DNA of 64,000 bases from Lachnospiraceae bacterium (lineage in GTDB: Bacteria; Bacillota; Clostridia; Lachnospirales; Lachnospiraceae): assembly GCA_910576125.1 (NCBI GenBank), contig CAJTHM010000008.1:124001-188000 (forward strand), written 5' to 3'. The notes beneath the pieces were generated by a model, which was given only the letters and a program-made list of their open reading frames with translations, was not told where the DNA came from and made no database searches. The translations under genes were made by a program, and so were the position numbers. Below, one piece after another: positions 1 to 7,989 of this stretch; within the stretch, counting starts at the first letter, position 1, and the number at the start of each line of letters is the position of its first letter.

Positions 1-1
1 G

Positions 2-418
2 AACCGGGCGCTGGAGGAGGAATATCAGCAGCAGATAGATATGCTGGAGCCGAAGATGGTAGAGACGATTACCGCAGTCTATGAGCATGTCTTCCATACG
101 GAGCTTTCTTCTTATCGGGAGATACTGACAGCCCTGATTTCTGATGTGTTGCATAAGCTGGAAGGAAGCAGGAATTTCATCATCCACGTATCAAAGGATG
201 ATTATGCATATGTCAGCATGCAGAAGAAGCAGATGCTGGCCGGCGCTGTATCGGAGAGCACCACTGTGGATGTGGTGGAGGACGCTGCAGTAGCAAGGAA
301 TGAATGCATGATAGAGACAGAAAACGGCATTTTCGACTGTGGACTGGGCACTCAGCTTTCGGAACTGAAAAAGAAGCTGATGTTGCTTGCCTGGTCAAAG
401 GGTGAGAAGGACTTCTAG
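2..418 (+). CDS. fliH: Flagellar assembly protein FliH, C-terminal part (cut by window edge)
   Basis: The frame is open from the left edge, so only the last 138 codons are visible. FliH is the cytoplasmic stator-like partner that binds the export ATPase FliI and docks it to the flagellar export gate. The visible part has a helical segment followed by the compact C-terminal domain of the FliH/V-ATPase E-subunit family; no catalytic motif is expected. It lies directly before fliI, the conserved order. The rest of the operon start (flgB, fliF, fliG and others) would be upstream, outside the window. Assignment rests on sequence style plus synteny. Confidence 0.85.
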   Translation, partial: NRALEEEYQQQIDMLEPKMVETITAVYEHVFHTELSSYREILTALISDVLHKLEGSRNFIIHVSKDDYAYVSMQKKQMLAGAVSESTTVDVVEDAAVARNECMIETENGIFDCGLGTQLSELKKKLMLLAWSKGEKDF

Positions 419-475
419 GGCGTCAGGGTACGCCGCTTAAGAAATTCTAAGTCTCACACTGTGGAGGAGGATGGT

Positions 476-1783
476 TTGCGGCAGGTTACTGTGGACTTCG
501 CAAAATATAATAGATTGTCCGAAGGGTTTTTTTATAAGAAGAAAGGCAAGGTAGTCAATGTGGTAGGTCTGACTATCGAGTCGGCCGGACCTGACGCGAG
601 ACTGGGTGATATCTGTGAGATAGCGCCGGAGGGCGGAGAGAAGCCTATTCTGGCGGAAGTGGTAGGTTTCAAGGACAAGAAGACCTTGCTGATGCCTTAT
701 GACTCCGTGGACGGCATCGGTCTGGGATGTATCGTGGAAAATACGGGTAATCCTCTCCGGGTGCCGGTCAGCGATGCGCTGCTGGGCAAGACTCTGAACG
801 GATTGGGGATTCCGGTGGACGGGACACATTTTGACGGTGTACCGTATCTGGTGGAGGCGGCGCCTCCTGACCCCATGAGCAGGAAAATCATCGATTCCGT
901 GCTGCCGCTGGGGGTAAAGGCTGTGGACGGCCTGATTACTGTGGGCAAGGGACAGCGTATCGGCATTTTTGCCGGTTCCGGCGTAGGGAAGTCTACTTTG
1001 ATGGGAATGTTCGCCCGCAATACCAAGGCGGATATCAATGTTATCGCTCTGATTGGGGAGCGCGGCAGGGAAGTGCGCGAATTCATAGAGCGCGATTTAG
1101 GGGAAGAGGGAATGAGGCGTTCGGTTGTGGTGGTAGCTACTTCGGACAGACCGGCCCTGGAGAGGAATAAGGCGGCCAAGACAGCCACAGCCATTGCGGA
1201 ATATTTCCGGGACAGAGGCAAGGATGTGCTTTTGATGATGGATTCCCTGACCCGTTTTTCCATGGCACAGAGAGAAATCGGGCTTGCCAGCGGAGAGCCG
1301 CCGGTGACCAGAGGATATCCCCCCAGCGTATATTCGGAGATGCCAAAGCTTCTGGAGCGGGCCGGATGCGCGGCCAGAGGTTCCATCACAGGCCTGTATA
1401 CGGTTCTGGTTGACGGCGATGATTTCAACGAGCCCATTACCGATACGGCCAGAAGCATCCTGGACGGCCATATCATGCTGGACAGGAAACTGGGGCATAA
1501 GAACCATTATCCCGCCATTGATATCCTGCAGAGCATTTCCAGATGCATGTCCCAGATAGCATCGAAAGAGCACAAGCAGGCGGCAGGAAAACTGAAAAAT
1601 GTCCTTGCCACTTATAACGAGGCGGAGGATTTGATCAATATCGGCGCATACAAGAACGGCAGCAATCCGTCCATTGACTACGCCATATCAAAGATTGAGG
1701 CTGTGAACCGTTTCCTTTGCCAGGATGTGGATGAGAAATTCACGTTCGAGGACAGCGTGAATATGCTGCAGAAGCTGTTCTGA
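476..1783 (+). CDS. fliI: Flagellum-specific ATPase FliI
   Basis: ATPase of the flagellar type III export apparatus; it drives unloading of export substrates at the membrane gate. A Walker A loop (AGSGVGKST, around residues 166-174) and a Walker B strand (DVLLMMDSLTRF, around 250) are seen, and the whole has the F1-beta-like layout at normal family length. Start choice: GTG at 461 is the longest option but has no ribosome binding site. TTG at 476 has GGAGGAGG at 463-470 with ideal spacing and gives a start like MRQVTVDFAKYN, so I prefer it. A further GTG lies at 491. It sits between fliH and fliJ. Confidence 0.95.
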   Translation: MRQVTVDFAKYNRLSEGFFYKKKGKVVNVVGLTIESAGPDARLGDICEIAPEGGEKPILAEVVGFKDKKTLLMPYDSVDGIGLGCIVENTGNPLRVPVSDALLGKTLNGLGIPVDGTHFDGVPYLVEAAPPDPMSRKIIDSVLPLGVKAVDGLITVGKGQRIGIFAGSGVGKSTLMGMFARNTKADINVIALIGERGREVREFIERDLGEEGMRRSVVVVATSDRPALERNKAAKTATAIAEYFRDRGKDVLLMMDSLTRFSMAQREIGLASGEPPVTRGYPPSVYSEMPKLLERAGCAARGSITGLYTVLVDGDDFNEPITDTARSILDGHIMLDRKLGHKNHYPAIDILQSISRCMSQIASKEHKQAAGKLKNVLATYNEAEDLINIGAYKNGSNPSIDYAISKIEAVNRFLCQDVDEKFTFEDSVNMLQKLF

Positions 1784-1818
1784 CAGCAGGAAAAGTCTGA
1801 TTCTGTGGAGGGAACGAG

Positions 1819-2292
1819 ATGGCAAGATTCCGGTATTCCATGCAGAGCATTCTGAATATAAAGCTGAAGATGGAGACGCAGGCCAAGCAGGAATTTTCCG
1901 CTGCCAGAGCCGCTCTGGACGAAGAGGAAGAGCGGCTAAAGGCTTTGTATGGCAGGAAAAGCAGCTATGAGGAGATGGGGCTAAAGCTGCTGTCAGGCAC
2001 GCTGAAGCTTCGGGAAATCAATGAGAACAAAATGGCAATTCGATGTATGGAGGATTACATAGAAAAGCAACAGATTAACGTAAATATGGCGGAAGAGAAT
2101 CTGGAGAGGGCCAGGGAGAGGCTCACGGAAGTGCGTATGGAACGCAAGACCCATGAGACATTGAAAGAAAAAGCTTTTGAAGCCTTTCTCATGGAGGAGA
2201 AGAGGCAGGAGAGCAAGGAGATAGATCAGCTGACCAGCTATACCTATGGCCAGCGCAGAAGTGAGGAAAGCGCAAGAAGCGTATCCGTTTAG
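1819..2292 (+). CDS. fliJ: Flagellar export chaperone FliJ
   Basis: A small protein (157 aa) that is almost entirely charged helix, as expected of FliJ, the coiled-coil stalk that sits in the FliI hexamer and contacts FlhA. The N-terminus (MARFRYSMQSILNIK) matches the FliJ family opening. A GGAGGG site precedes the ATG. It follows fliI after 35 bases, and its stop lies just before the start of the MotE-like gene. The family has no enzymatic residues to check, so the call rests on length, coiled-coil content and position. Confidence 0.88.
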   Translation: MARFRYSMQSILNIKLKMETQAKQEFSAARAALDEEEERLKALYGRKSSYEEMGLKLLSGTLKLREINENKMAIRCMEDYIEKQQINVNMAEENLERARERLTEVRMERKTHETLKEKAFEAFLMEEKRQESKEIDQLTSYTYGQRRSEESARSVSV

Positions 2293-2305
2293 GAGAGATT
2301 ACTAT

Positions 2306-3190
2306 ATGGCAACAAAGGAATTGAGTCCTGTGGCTGCTGCGGCAGCAGAGGAAAAGGCAAAGCTTAAGGAAGAGAAAAAGAAATTCCGGCAGGAACAGAA
2401 AGAGCAGAAAAAGGAAGCCAAAAAGAGGGCGGCGGAGATAGCGAAACAGGAAGAGGCGCTGGGAGAGGACGGCGGCAATGGCGCAGTCACCTTTCTTGCG
2501 ACTCTGCTGATAGTGATTCTGTGGCTGGCTATCGTCTGTGTAGTGATTAAGATGGATGTGGGCGGCTTCGGCAGCAGCGTCCTGACGCCTATATTAAAAG
2601 ACGTGCCTGTTGTCAATAAGATTCTGCCCTCCAAATCACTTCCTTCTTCCGGGGAGAATGTGGATTCTGAGAGTTATGGGGGATATGACAGCATGGATGA
2701 GGCGGTAGCCTATATCAAGCAGCTGGAGCTGGAGCTGGAGAGGGAGCAGACTGCGTCCAAAGGTAAGGATTCACAGATTGACGAGCTGAAAGCTGAGGTT
2801 CTGCGGCTGCAGGAATTTGAGCAGAAACAGTCAGAATTTCAGCGCATCCAGACGGAGTTCCTGGAGCAGGTAGTCTATTCGGACAAGGGACCGGGCCCGG
2901 AGGAATACAAGAAGTTCTATGAGGCTGCAAATCCGGCCTCCTGGGAGTATGTCTACAGGCAGGTAATCACCCAGCTGCAGGCGGATCAGGAGATTCAGGA
3001 CTTTGCCAATACCTATTCTGAGATGAAGCCGAAACAGGCGGCGGCAATTTTTGAGGATATGACAGATAATCTGGATTTGGTCGCTAAGATATTGAATGCC
3101 ATGTCCGTGGATGACAGGGCGAAAATAATGGGGGCCATGGATTCCAGCGTGGCTGCAAAGCTCACGAAAATGATGGATCCGGACTCTTAA
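2306..3190 (+). CDS. MotE-like (MgtE N-domain) flagellar membrane protein
   Basis: 294 aa from the ATG at 2306, which has AGGAGAG at 2291-2297; an in-frame ATG at 2246 lies inside fliJ and is less likely. Layout: a Lys/Glu-rich cytoplasmic N-terminus (1-55), one transmembrane helix (about 60-82), a coiled coil (about 130-190) and a C-terminal helical domain with MgtE_N-type repeats (AAAIFEDM, VAKILNAM, RAKIMGAM). Such proteins occur in flagellar operons between fliJ and fliK. They are thought to act near the stator or motor, but the exact role is not settled. Function here is inferred from context. Confidence 0.75.
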   Translation: MATKELSPVAAAAAEEKAKLKEEKKKFRQEQKEQKKEAKKRAAEIAKQEEALGEDGGNGAVTFLATLLIVILWLAIVCVVIKMDVGGFGSSVLTPILKDVPVVNKILPSKSLPSSGENVDSESYGGYDSMDEAVAYIKQLELELEREQTASKGKDSQIDELKAEVLRLQEFEQKQSEFQRIQTEFLEQVVYSDKGPGPEEYKKFYEAANPASWEYVYRQVITQLQADQEIQDFANTYSEMKPKQAAAIFEDMTDNLDLVAKILNAMSVDDRAKIMGAMDSSVAAKLTKMMDPDS

Positions 3191-3214
3191 GGATCATATT
3201 TCAAACTCCGATAT
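3188..3214 (+). promoter_or_regulatory. Possible sigma-28 (SigD) promoter before fliK
   Basis: TAAG at 3188-3191, 15 bases, then TCCGATAT at 3207-3214. The sigma-D consensus in Firmicutes is TAAA-N15-GCCGATAT, so 10 of 12 positions agree at the usual spacing. The -35 part overlaps the stop codon of the upstream gene. A TATAAT also overlaps at 3212-3217, but no sigma-A -35 is seen. This is a pattern match only. Confidence 0.4.
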
Positions 3215-3228
3215 AATTTGTGGGGTAG

Positions 3229-3254
3229 TATTTTGATGCGAAAGCGTCAGAATA
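3229..3254 (+). other. Strong hairpin with GAAA loop before fliK
   Basis: Arms 3229-3239 and 3244-3254 can form 11 base pairs (two G-U) closed by a GAAA tetraloop. It sits 60 bases before fliK and is not followed by a T run, so it is not a standard terminator. mRNA processing or stabilisation, or a 5' end structure of a transcript from the promoter just upstream, are possible. Confidence 0.5.
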
Positions 3255-3314
3255 TTTATGATATATCCCAAATAAAGTGGAAGAATAATTCCATTTAAAG
3301 AAAGGAGGGAAAGG

Positions 3315-4676
3315 ATGTCAAGTACAGCTGTAAAGGAAGTCAGTTCGCTTTTCGCGAATATGACGGTGGCACAGGCAGGCAGGAATGCTCCGGGGGCCGC
3401 GAATTTCCAGAATATCTGGAATAATCAGATGAACAAGAATGCGGCGGGAAATACCTTTTCCAACAGCACTGTGGATGCAGCTAAAAAACAGAGTGTTTCA
3501 GGCACCCGGCTGCAGAAAGGGTCATCTCTGAAAGCAAAGGAAAGTCAGATCGCGCAGGAAGAGACAGCAGAGCTTTCTCCTGAGGAGCAGGAGCAGGCCA
3601 TGGAAGTGCTGGGAAGTGCGGCGCTTAAACTGATGCAGGAGATTGCTGATGCTTTCGGTATCACGGTGGAAGAGCTTCAGGCGGCCATGGATAGTCTGGA
3701 TATGGGACAGATGGATGTACTGGATGCTTCCAAGCTTGGCGCGCTTCTGCTGAATCTGGGCGGTGCGGAGGATTTATATGCGCTGGTCACAGACGGGGAA
3801 CTGTATGATACCTACCGGATGCTGATGGATCAGCTGAATGGAGCTCTTCAGGAAAGCGCCGATGCGCTGGGGACAGAGCCGGAACAGTTACAGGCACTGA
3901 TTCAGGACAATCTGGAGAGTGGTATACCTGTGGAGGAGGGGCTTGTCCGGACAGAACAAACCGAGAAGGCTGCAGAACTTTGGAGACAAGAGGGCAGCCA
4001 GCCGGTGGATGCGCAGTCTGATGCGGCTGGCAATGGAGTGCAGGAGGCCGTGCAGGAATCTCAGGAGACCCAAAATCAGGGCGAAGAGCAGAAACAGGAG
4101 CGGCATTCCGAGGGGAAATCCGACAGAGAGCCCCAGTTCAATCTGCTTTTACAGAACCTCAGAGCAGAGCAGTTTCAGCCCAATGCGGCACAGGCACAGA
4201 ATGTGGCCCAGAGCAGTCCCTGGAGTGAGAACACACAGAATATCATGAACCAGATTCTGGACTACATGAAGCTTCAGCTGAACGCGGACAGCACAAATCT
4301 GGAGATGCAGCTCCATCCCGCAAGTCTGGGGACGCTGCAGATTCAGCTCGCTTCCAAGGCAGGCGTGGTCACAGCGAACTTTATTGCGCAGAACGAGGCG
4401 GTGAAAGCGGCGTTGGAGACCCAGATGATACAGCTCAAGGAGCAGTTCGAGGAGCAGGGAATCCGGGTGGAATCTATCGAAGTCACAGTCCAGACCCACG
4501 AATTCGAGCGGAATCTGGATGAACAGGGCCGCGGAAGGAATGAACAGCCGGAAAAGAAGAACCGTTCGAGAAAGATTAATCCGGGCGGAGCTGTTTCCAT
4601 GGAAGACGCAGAGGCAGAAGAGCCTGTGGCAGAGAGGATAACGGCAACCGGCAGCACGGTGGAGTACACCGCGTAA
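3315..4676 (+). CDS. fliK: Flagellar hook-length control protein FliK
   Basis: An exported ruler that measures hook length and switches FlhB to filament substrates. The long N-terminal part (about 1-310) is low-complexity and Gln/Glu/Ala-rich, as in other FliK proteins. The C-terminal Flg_hook domain (about 315-400) has the typical LEMQLHPASLG and LGTLQIQL segments, then a helix-rich stretch. The tail (400-453) is charged. AAGGAGGG precedes the ATG. It is followed by flgD, which builds the hook cap, so ruler and cap are co-expressed. A possible late promoter lies just upstream. Confidence 0.93.
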   Translation: MSSTAVKEVSSLFANMTVAQAGRNAPGAANFQNIWNNQMNKNAAGNTFSNSTVDAAKKQSVSGTRLQKGSSLKAKESQIAQEETAELSPEEQEQAMEVLGSAALKLMQEIADAFGITVEELQAAMDSLDMGQMDVLDASKLGALLLNLGGAEDLYALVTDGELYDTYRMLMDQLNGALQESADALGTEPEQLQALIQDNLESGIPVEEGLVRTEQTEKAAELWRQEGSQPVDAQSDAAGNGVQEAVQESQETQNQGEEQKQERHSEGKSDREPQFNLLLQNLRAEQFQPNAAQAQNVAQSSPWSENTQNIMNQILDYMKLQLNADSTNLEMQLHPASLGTLQIQLASKAGVVTANFIAQNEAVKAALETQMIQLKEQFEEQGIRVESIEVTVQTHEFERNLDEQGRGRNEQPEKKNRSRKINPGGAVSMEDAEAEEPVAERITATGSTVEYTA

Positions 4677-4709
4677 GAAATCAAAAAAATATCAGAAAGG
4701 AGAACGCAG

Positions 4710-5435
4710 ATGAGTATATTGATGGCACCCGTGAAAGACGGCAAATTCGTGGAGACGGATACCCAGGCTTCCTTGAAAAAAGCAAACAGTTCCGACAAGA
4801 ACGGCATGGACAAGGATGCTTTCCTGCAGCTTCTGGTAGCGCAGATGCAGTATCAGGATCCCCTGGAGCCCACTTCCAACACGGAATATATTTCCCAGTA
4901 TGCGCAGTTCTCTCAGGTAGAGCAGATACAGAACCTGGCGGCTACCTCGGAACTGGCCAGAGCGAGTTCACTGGTGGGGCAGGAGGTCTATATCAAGACC
5001 ACATCCTCAAACGGAAAGCAGAACCTGCTGTACGGCAAGGTGGATTATGTGGTGTTTGAGAACAACAAGGCTTACCTTGCTATCGATGAGTCTCTCTATT
5101 CGCTGGATGATTTGGATTCGGTTGTGGATCAGGACTACAAGAATGCATTTGACAAGGCGTACAATTTCACAGTAAAGCTGAACAAACTTCCTGTCCTGAA
5201 CGGCGTCGATTTGTCCTATGCGGAGGATATCGATGAGTTGGAGAAGATCTACAATGAGATGACGGATTACGAGAAGAGCTTCCTGACAGACGAGAATGTG
5301 GAGAAGCTGAAGAAGTATATCGAGAAATTAAAGGAAGTGCGCCAGGCCGCAGGCGAGGGTGGCGATGACGGCGAGGATGGGGACGATTCCGGTACCGACG
5401 AGACGGAGGGCGCTGATGGAGCCGGCGGAGCGTAA
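4710..5435 (+). CDS. flgD: Flagellar hook capping protein FlgD, unusual C-terminus
   Basis: Scaffold cap needed for hook polymerisation. The N-terminal FlgD signature is clear (DAFLQLLVAQMQYQDPLEP, about 38-56, and EYISQYAQFSQVEQ). A small beta region (about 90-130) follows. The C-terminal part differs from the classic FlgD Ig/Tudor domains: it is helical and charged (about 170-215) and ends in an acidic Gly/Asp/Glu-rich tail with no predicted fold. AAAGGAGAA precedes the start. Lies between fliK and a conserved flagellar operon protein, in normal order. Confidence 0.92.
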   Translation: MSILMAPVKDGKFVETDTQASLKKANSSDKNGMDKDAFLQLLVAQMQYQDPLEPTSNTEYISQYAQFSQVEQIQNLAATSELARASSLVGQEVYIKTTSSNGKQNLLYGKVDYVVFENNKAYLAIDESLYSLDDLDSVVDQDYKNAFDKAYNFTVKLNKLPVLNGVDLSYAEDIDELEKIYNEMTDYEKSFLTDENVEKLKKYIEKLKEVRQAAGEGGDDGEDGDDSGTDETEGADGAGGA

Positions 5436-5485
5436 GCACCACTGACAGCGGAAATTTCTATCAGGACAAAAAGGAGCATACAGGG

Positions 5486-5884
5486 ATGGATATTCAGAAC
5501 AATGGCTATATGTCCATTGCGCAGCTGACGGACCAATATCTGGGCAAGGCCCGTAAGGCATCGGTCCGGGAGACCAGGGAGGGTCTGACCTTTCAGGATG
5601 TCCTGCAGCAGAAAGCGGAGCCGGGAGCCTGCAGCCTTAAGTTTTCCAAACATGCCATGGGGAGGCTGGCCGACCGCAATATCGAGCTGGACGACAGCCA
5701 GTTGGAACGGCTGGCATCAGGCACCAGGAAAGCGGAGCAGAAAGGCATCAGGGATTCGCTGGTGATTGTGGATTCATTGGCATTCATTGTGAACGTGCCT
5801 AACCAGACGGTGGTCACTGCAATGGACAGTACACAGACAGATGAGAACATATTCACGAATATCAACGGGGCAGTTATCACGTGA
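5486..5884 (+). CDS. Conserved flagellar operon protein (TIGR02530-like)
   Basis: 132 aa, of the small family found between flgD and flgE in many Firmicutes flagellar operons. Visible features: a middle segment KFSKHAMGRLADRNIELDD, then a beta-rich C-terminus ending in short hydrophobic strands (VIVDSLAFIVNVPN, TVVTAMD). No membrane helix or signal peptide. The biochemical role of the family is not established; position suggests hook assembly. AAAAAGGAG precedes the ATG. Confidence 0.8.
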   Translation: MDIQNNGYMSIAQLTDQYLGKARKASVRETREGLTFQDVLQQKAEPGACSLKFSKHAMGRLADRNIELDDSQLERLASGTRKAEQKGIRDSLVIVDSLAFIVNVPNQTVVTAMDSTQTDENIFTNINGAVIT

Positions 5885-6044
5885 CTGGACCTAAAGGGGG
5901 TCAAAGCCCCTCGAATGACAGAGAGGGGCGTGCTTCGTTGAAAGACAATTACCAATCAAAATGGATTGCGAGTGAGTGCTTCCGTAATTCAGACCTTAAA
6001 ACGGTAAATGGACGCGCTCGCAAGTATAGGAGGAAGCAAGCACT
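5885..6044 (+). promoter_or_regulatory. Structured leader before flgE with possible RBS-masking pseudoknot
   Basis: 160 bases with no gene. GCCCCTC (5906-5912) can pair with GAGGGGC (5923-5929) or, exclusively, its CCCCT with AGGGG (5895-5899). TTGCGAGTG (5966-5974) pairs with CGCTCGCAA (6015-6023). TGCTTCC (5977-5983) pairs with GGAAGCA (6032-6038), which overlaps the flgE ribosome binding site (AGGAGG, 6029-6034). The last two helices cross, as in a pseudoknot. No known riboswitch consensus is recognised. Translational control of hook protein is an inference. Confidence 0.45.
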
Positions 6045-7514
6045 ATGATGAGATCACTTTTCTCTGGTGTGTCAGGCCTTAAGACCCATCAGACCAGAAT
6101 GGACGTTATCGGCAACAATATTGCTAACGTGAACACAGTAGCATATAAATACAGTTCCATGACCTTTGCGTCATTGATGAGCCAGACCACACAGAGGGCC
6201 AGCGGCGCCAACGCCACTACTGGTACGGGCGGCGTCAACGCCAGGCAGATCGGCCTGGGCGTAAAGACCAGCGCCATCAATATCAACATCACGGCCCAGG
6301 GAGCCAGCCAGTCTACGGGCAATCCGTTCGACATCATGATTACGGGCGAGAACTTCTTCGTGGTCAGCGACGGAAAGCAGAACTACTTTACCAGGGACGG
6401 TTCTTTCTATGTGGACGGAGCGGGAAATCTGGCCATGACCAGCATCGGCTACAATGTCATGGGATGGCAGCCGGATATCGACCCGGAGACCGGGGATGTG
6501 AGGGGCATCAAGAAGGATACGGTGTCCGCACTGCGCATCATGAGTTCCGCCAATATGACCTATCCGCCGGAGGCGACCAGTGAGGCTTATATGTCTGGTA
6601 TCATTGATTTGAACGATACGGATGTGACTTCTGACGGCGGCAAGGTGGTGAACCTGAATTTCTATGATTCGCTGGGGTATACGTATACGGCGAAGTTTTC
6701 GTTTAAGCAGGATGAAGGAGATAGTACTGCCACACCACCTGTTGCGCCAGATCAGTACAGGTATATTATGCAGCTGGATGAAATTCAGGATTCGACAGGC
6801 AAGACGGTAGAACTTCCTGCAAATACAACATGGGCGAATTTGATGGGAGCTAAAGAGGTTGTATTTGACAAGAAGACAGGTAAGATTTCGACACTTAAGG
6901 AAGCGACAGTGGATGCCAATGGAAATGTTACAGTGGACCCGGCTTCAAATGTCGACCCCGAAAAAATTGGCTTGAGTTTTGCGCAGATAAGCGGTGTAAC
7001 AGGCACTGCACCTAATGAGACTCCTACAGGTAATTTCCAGAACATCAACCTGGACATCTCCCAGCTGACGACTTTCGACAACAAGGGAACCTCCACCGCG
7101 GGAGCCACCAACGGCAAGGACGACAAGTACAACACCGGCTCCGGCCGCCGAGTAGGCGCCATGATCGGCGTAGCCATCCAGCAGAACGGTGAAATCTACG
7201 CAAGCTACGACAACGGCATGACCAAGCTCTTGGGCCAGATTGCCACGGCCAGGTTCGCTAACGCGTCCGGTCTGGAGAAGCAGGCGGACAATCTCTACTC
7301 TGCGACGCTGAACTCCGGTGCTTTCGACGGCATCGGCGTGGACATCACAGCGGACGGAGGCTACATGTCCACCGGCCAATTGGAGATGAGCAACGTGGAT
7401 CTGTCCTCGGAGTTCACGGAGATGATTACCACCCAGCGTGGCTTCCAGGCTAACAGCCGTATTATAACAGTATCCGATACGCTTCTGGAAGAATTAACTA
7501 ACCTGAAGAGGTAA
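6045..7514 (+). CDS. flgE: Flagellar hook protein FlgE
   Basis: Main subunit of the flagellar hook. The N-terminal rod/hook signature (MMRSLFSGVSGLKTHQTRMD, then VIGNNIANVNTVAYK) and the C-terminal D0 helix (QRGFQANSRIITVSDTLLEE) are canonical. The middle (about residues 200-330) is the surface-exposed variable region and is encoded with A/T-ending codons, unlike the C-rich flanks, which suggests replacement by recombination. Two ATGs stand in tandem (6045, 6048); TAGGAGG at 6028-6034 serves either. The gene has a long structured leader and is followed by a hairpin rather than directly by the next gene, which fits separate control of a highly expressed protein. Confidence 0.96.
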   Translation: MMRSLFSGVSGLKTHQTRMDVIGNNIANVNTVAYKYSSMTFASLMSQTTQRASGANATTGTGGVNARQIGLGVKTSAININITAQGASQSTGNPFDIMITGENFFVVSDGKQNYFTRDGSFYVDGAGNLAMTSIGYNVMGWQPDIDPETGDVRGIKKDTVSALRIMSSANMTYPPEATSEAYMSGIIDLNDTDVTSDGGKVVNLNFYDSLGYTYTAKFSFKQDEGDSTATPPVAPDQYRYIMQLDEIQDSTGKTVELPANTTWANLMGAKEVVFDKKTGKISTLKEATVDANGNVTVDPASNVDPEKIGLSFAQISGVTGTAPNETPTGNFQNINLDISQLTTFDNKGTSTAGATNGKDDKYNTGSGRRVGAMIGVAIQQNGEIYASYDNGMTKLLGQIATARFANASGLEKQADNLYSATLNSGAFDGIGVDITADGGYMSTGQLEMSNVDLSSEFTEMITTQRGFQANSRIITVSDTLLEELTNLKR

Positions 7515-7542
7515 ATTTTTCTCGCTTTATAAGTTGAAGTAT

Positions 7543-7550
7543 GATATAAT
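7543..7550 (+). promoter_or_regulatory. Extended -10 promoter candidate before flbD-motAB
   Basis: TG-A-TATAAT, with TATAAT at 7545-7550 and the TG at 7542-7543, is a good extended -10 element. No clear -35 is seen 17 bases upstream. It lies 30 bases after the flgE stop and could start a transcript for flbD, motA, motB and the genes beyond. Confidence 0.4.
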
Positions 7551-7638
7551 AGCAACGAAAAGCTTTTCTTCCATGTTCGGAGGCAGGAGCGGCCGGGTGG
7601 CCATACTGCCAATGAACCGCCTGTATTTATGGCATAAA

Positions 7639-7660
7639 GGGGGACAGTGGTCTGTCCCCC
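7639..7660 (+). other. GC-rich hairpin between flgE and flbD
   Basis: Arms GGGGGACAG and CTGTCCCCC form 9 perfect base pairs around a 4-base loop. No T run follows, so it is more likely an mRNA 3'-end stabiliser or processing barrier for the flgE message than a classical terminator. The rest of the 259-base gap (7515-7773) shows only the promoter candidate and no gene of its own. Confidence 0.55.
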
Positions 7661-7773
7661 ATATTCTTGTAATGCGTAGGCTGCAGGGTTTCGACGTGAG
7701 GGCATTGGCCTGTCACAGAGGGAGAGTCCAAGGTGGTGGCAGGTATGACAGGGTAGAGAAAAGAGGCATTGAA

Positions 7774-7959
7774 ATGATTGAAGTGACGAAACTGAACGGA
7801 GTGAAAGTTCTGGTGAATCCGCATCTGTTTGAAGTAGTGGAGGAAACCCCCGACACGGTCATCACTCTTACCACTGGAAAAAAAATAATTGTAAAAGAAA
7901 GTAGACAAGAGATTAAAAATCTTGTAATATTATATAGAAAGGGTATTTTTGCGGACTAA
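7774..7959 (+). CDS. flbD: FlbD/SwrD family flagellar protein
   Basis: 61 aa. The family signature is seen: MIEVTKLNG at the start, NPHLFEVVEETPDTVITL in the middle, and a basic segment near the end. In Bacillus subtilis the homologue SwrD, encoded between flgE and fliL, increases motor power. I chose the ATG at 7774 because the family starts with this MIEVT motif; the frame is open further upstream but that part is not conserved-looking. The gene sits before motA and motB, which fits a role in stator output. Confidence 0.88.
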   Translation: MIEVTKLNGVKVLVNPHLFEVVEETPDTVITLTTGKKIIVKESRQEIKNLVILYRKGIFAD

Positions 7960-7989
7960 TCAAAAGAAGCAGAAGAGTAGGTGATTTTC

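Noticed and set aside
697-1476. Long minus-strand frame opposite fliI
   Set aside because: Covered by an unambiguous ATPase gene on the plus strand; no start signal or protein-like composition.
5885-6044. Cyclic di-GMP riboswitch (GEMM-I/II) before flgE
   Set aside because: Conserved GEMM core sequences are absent even though the leader is structured.
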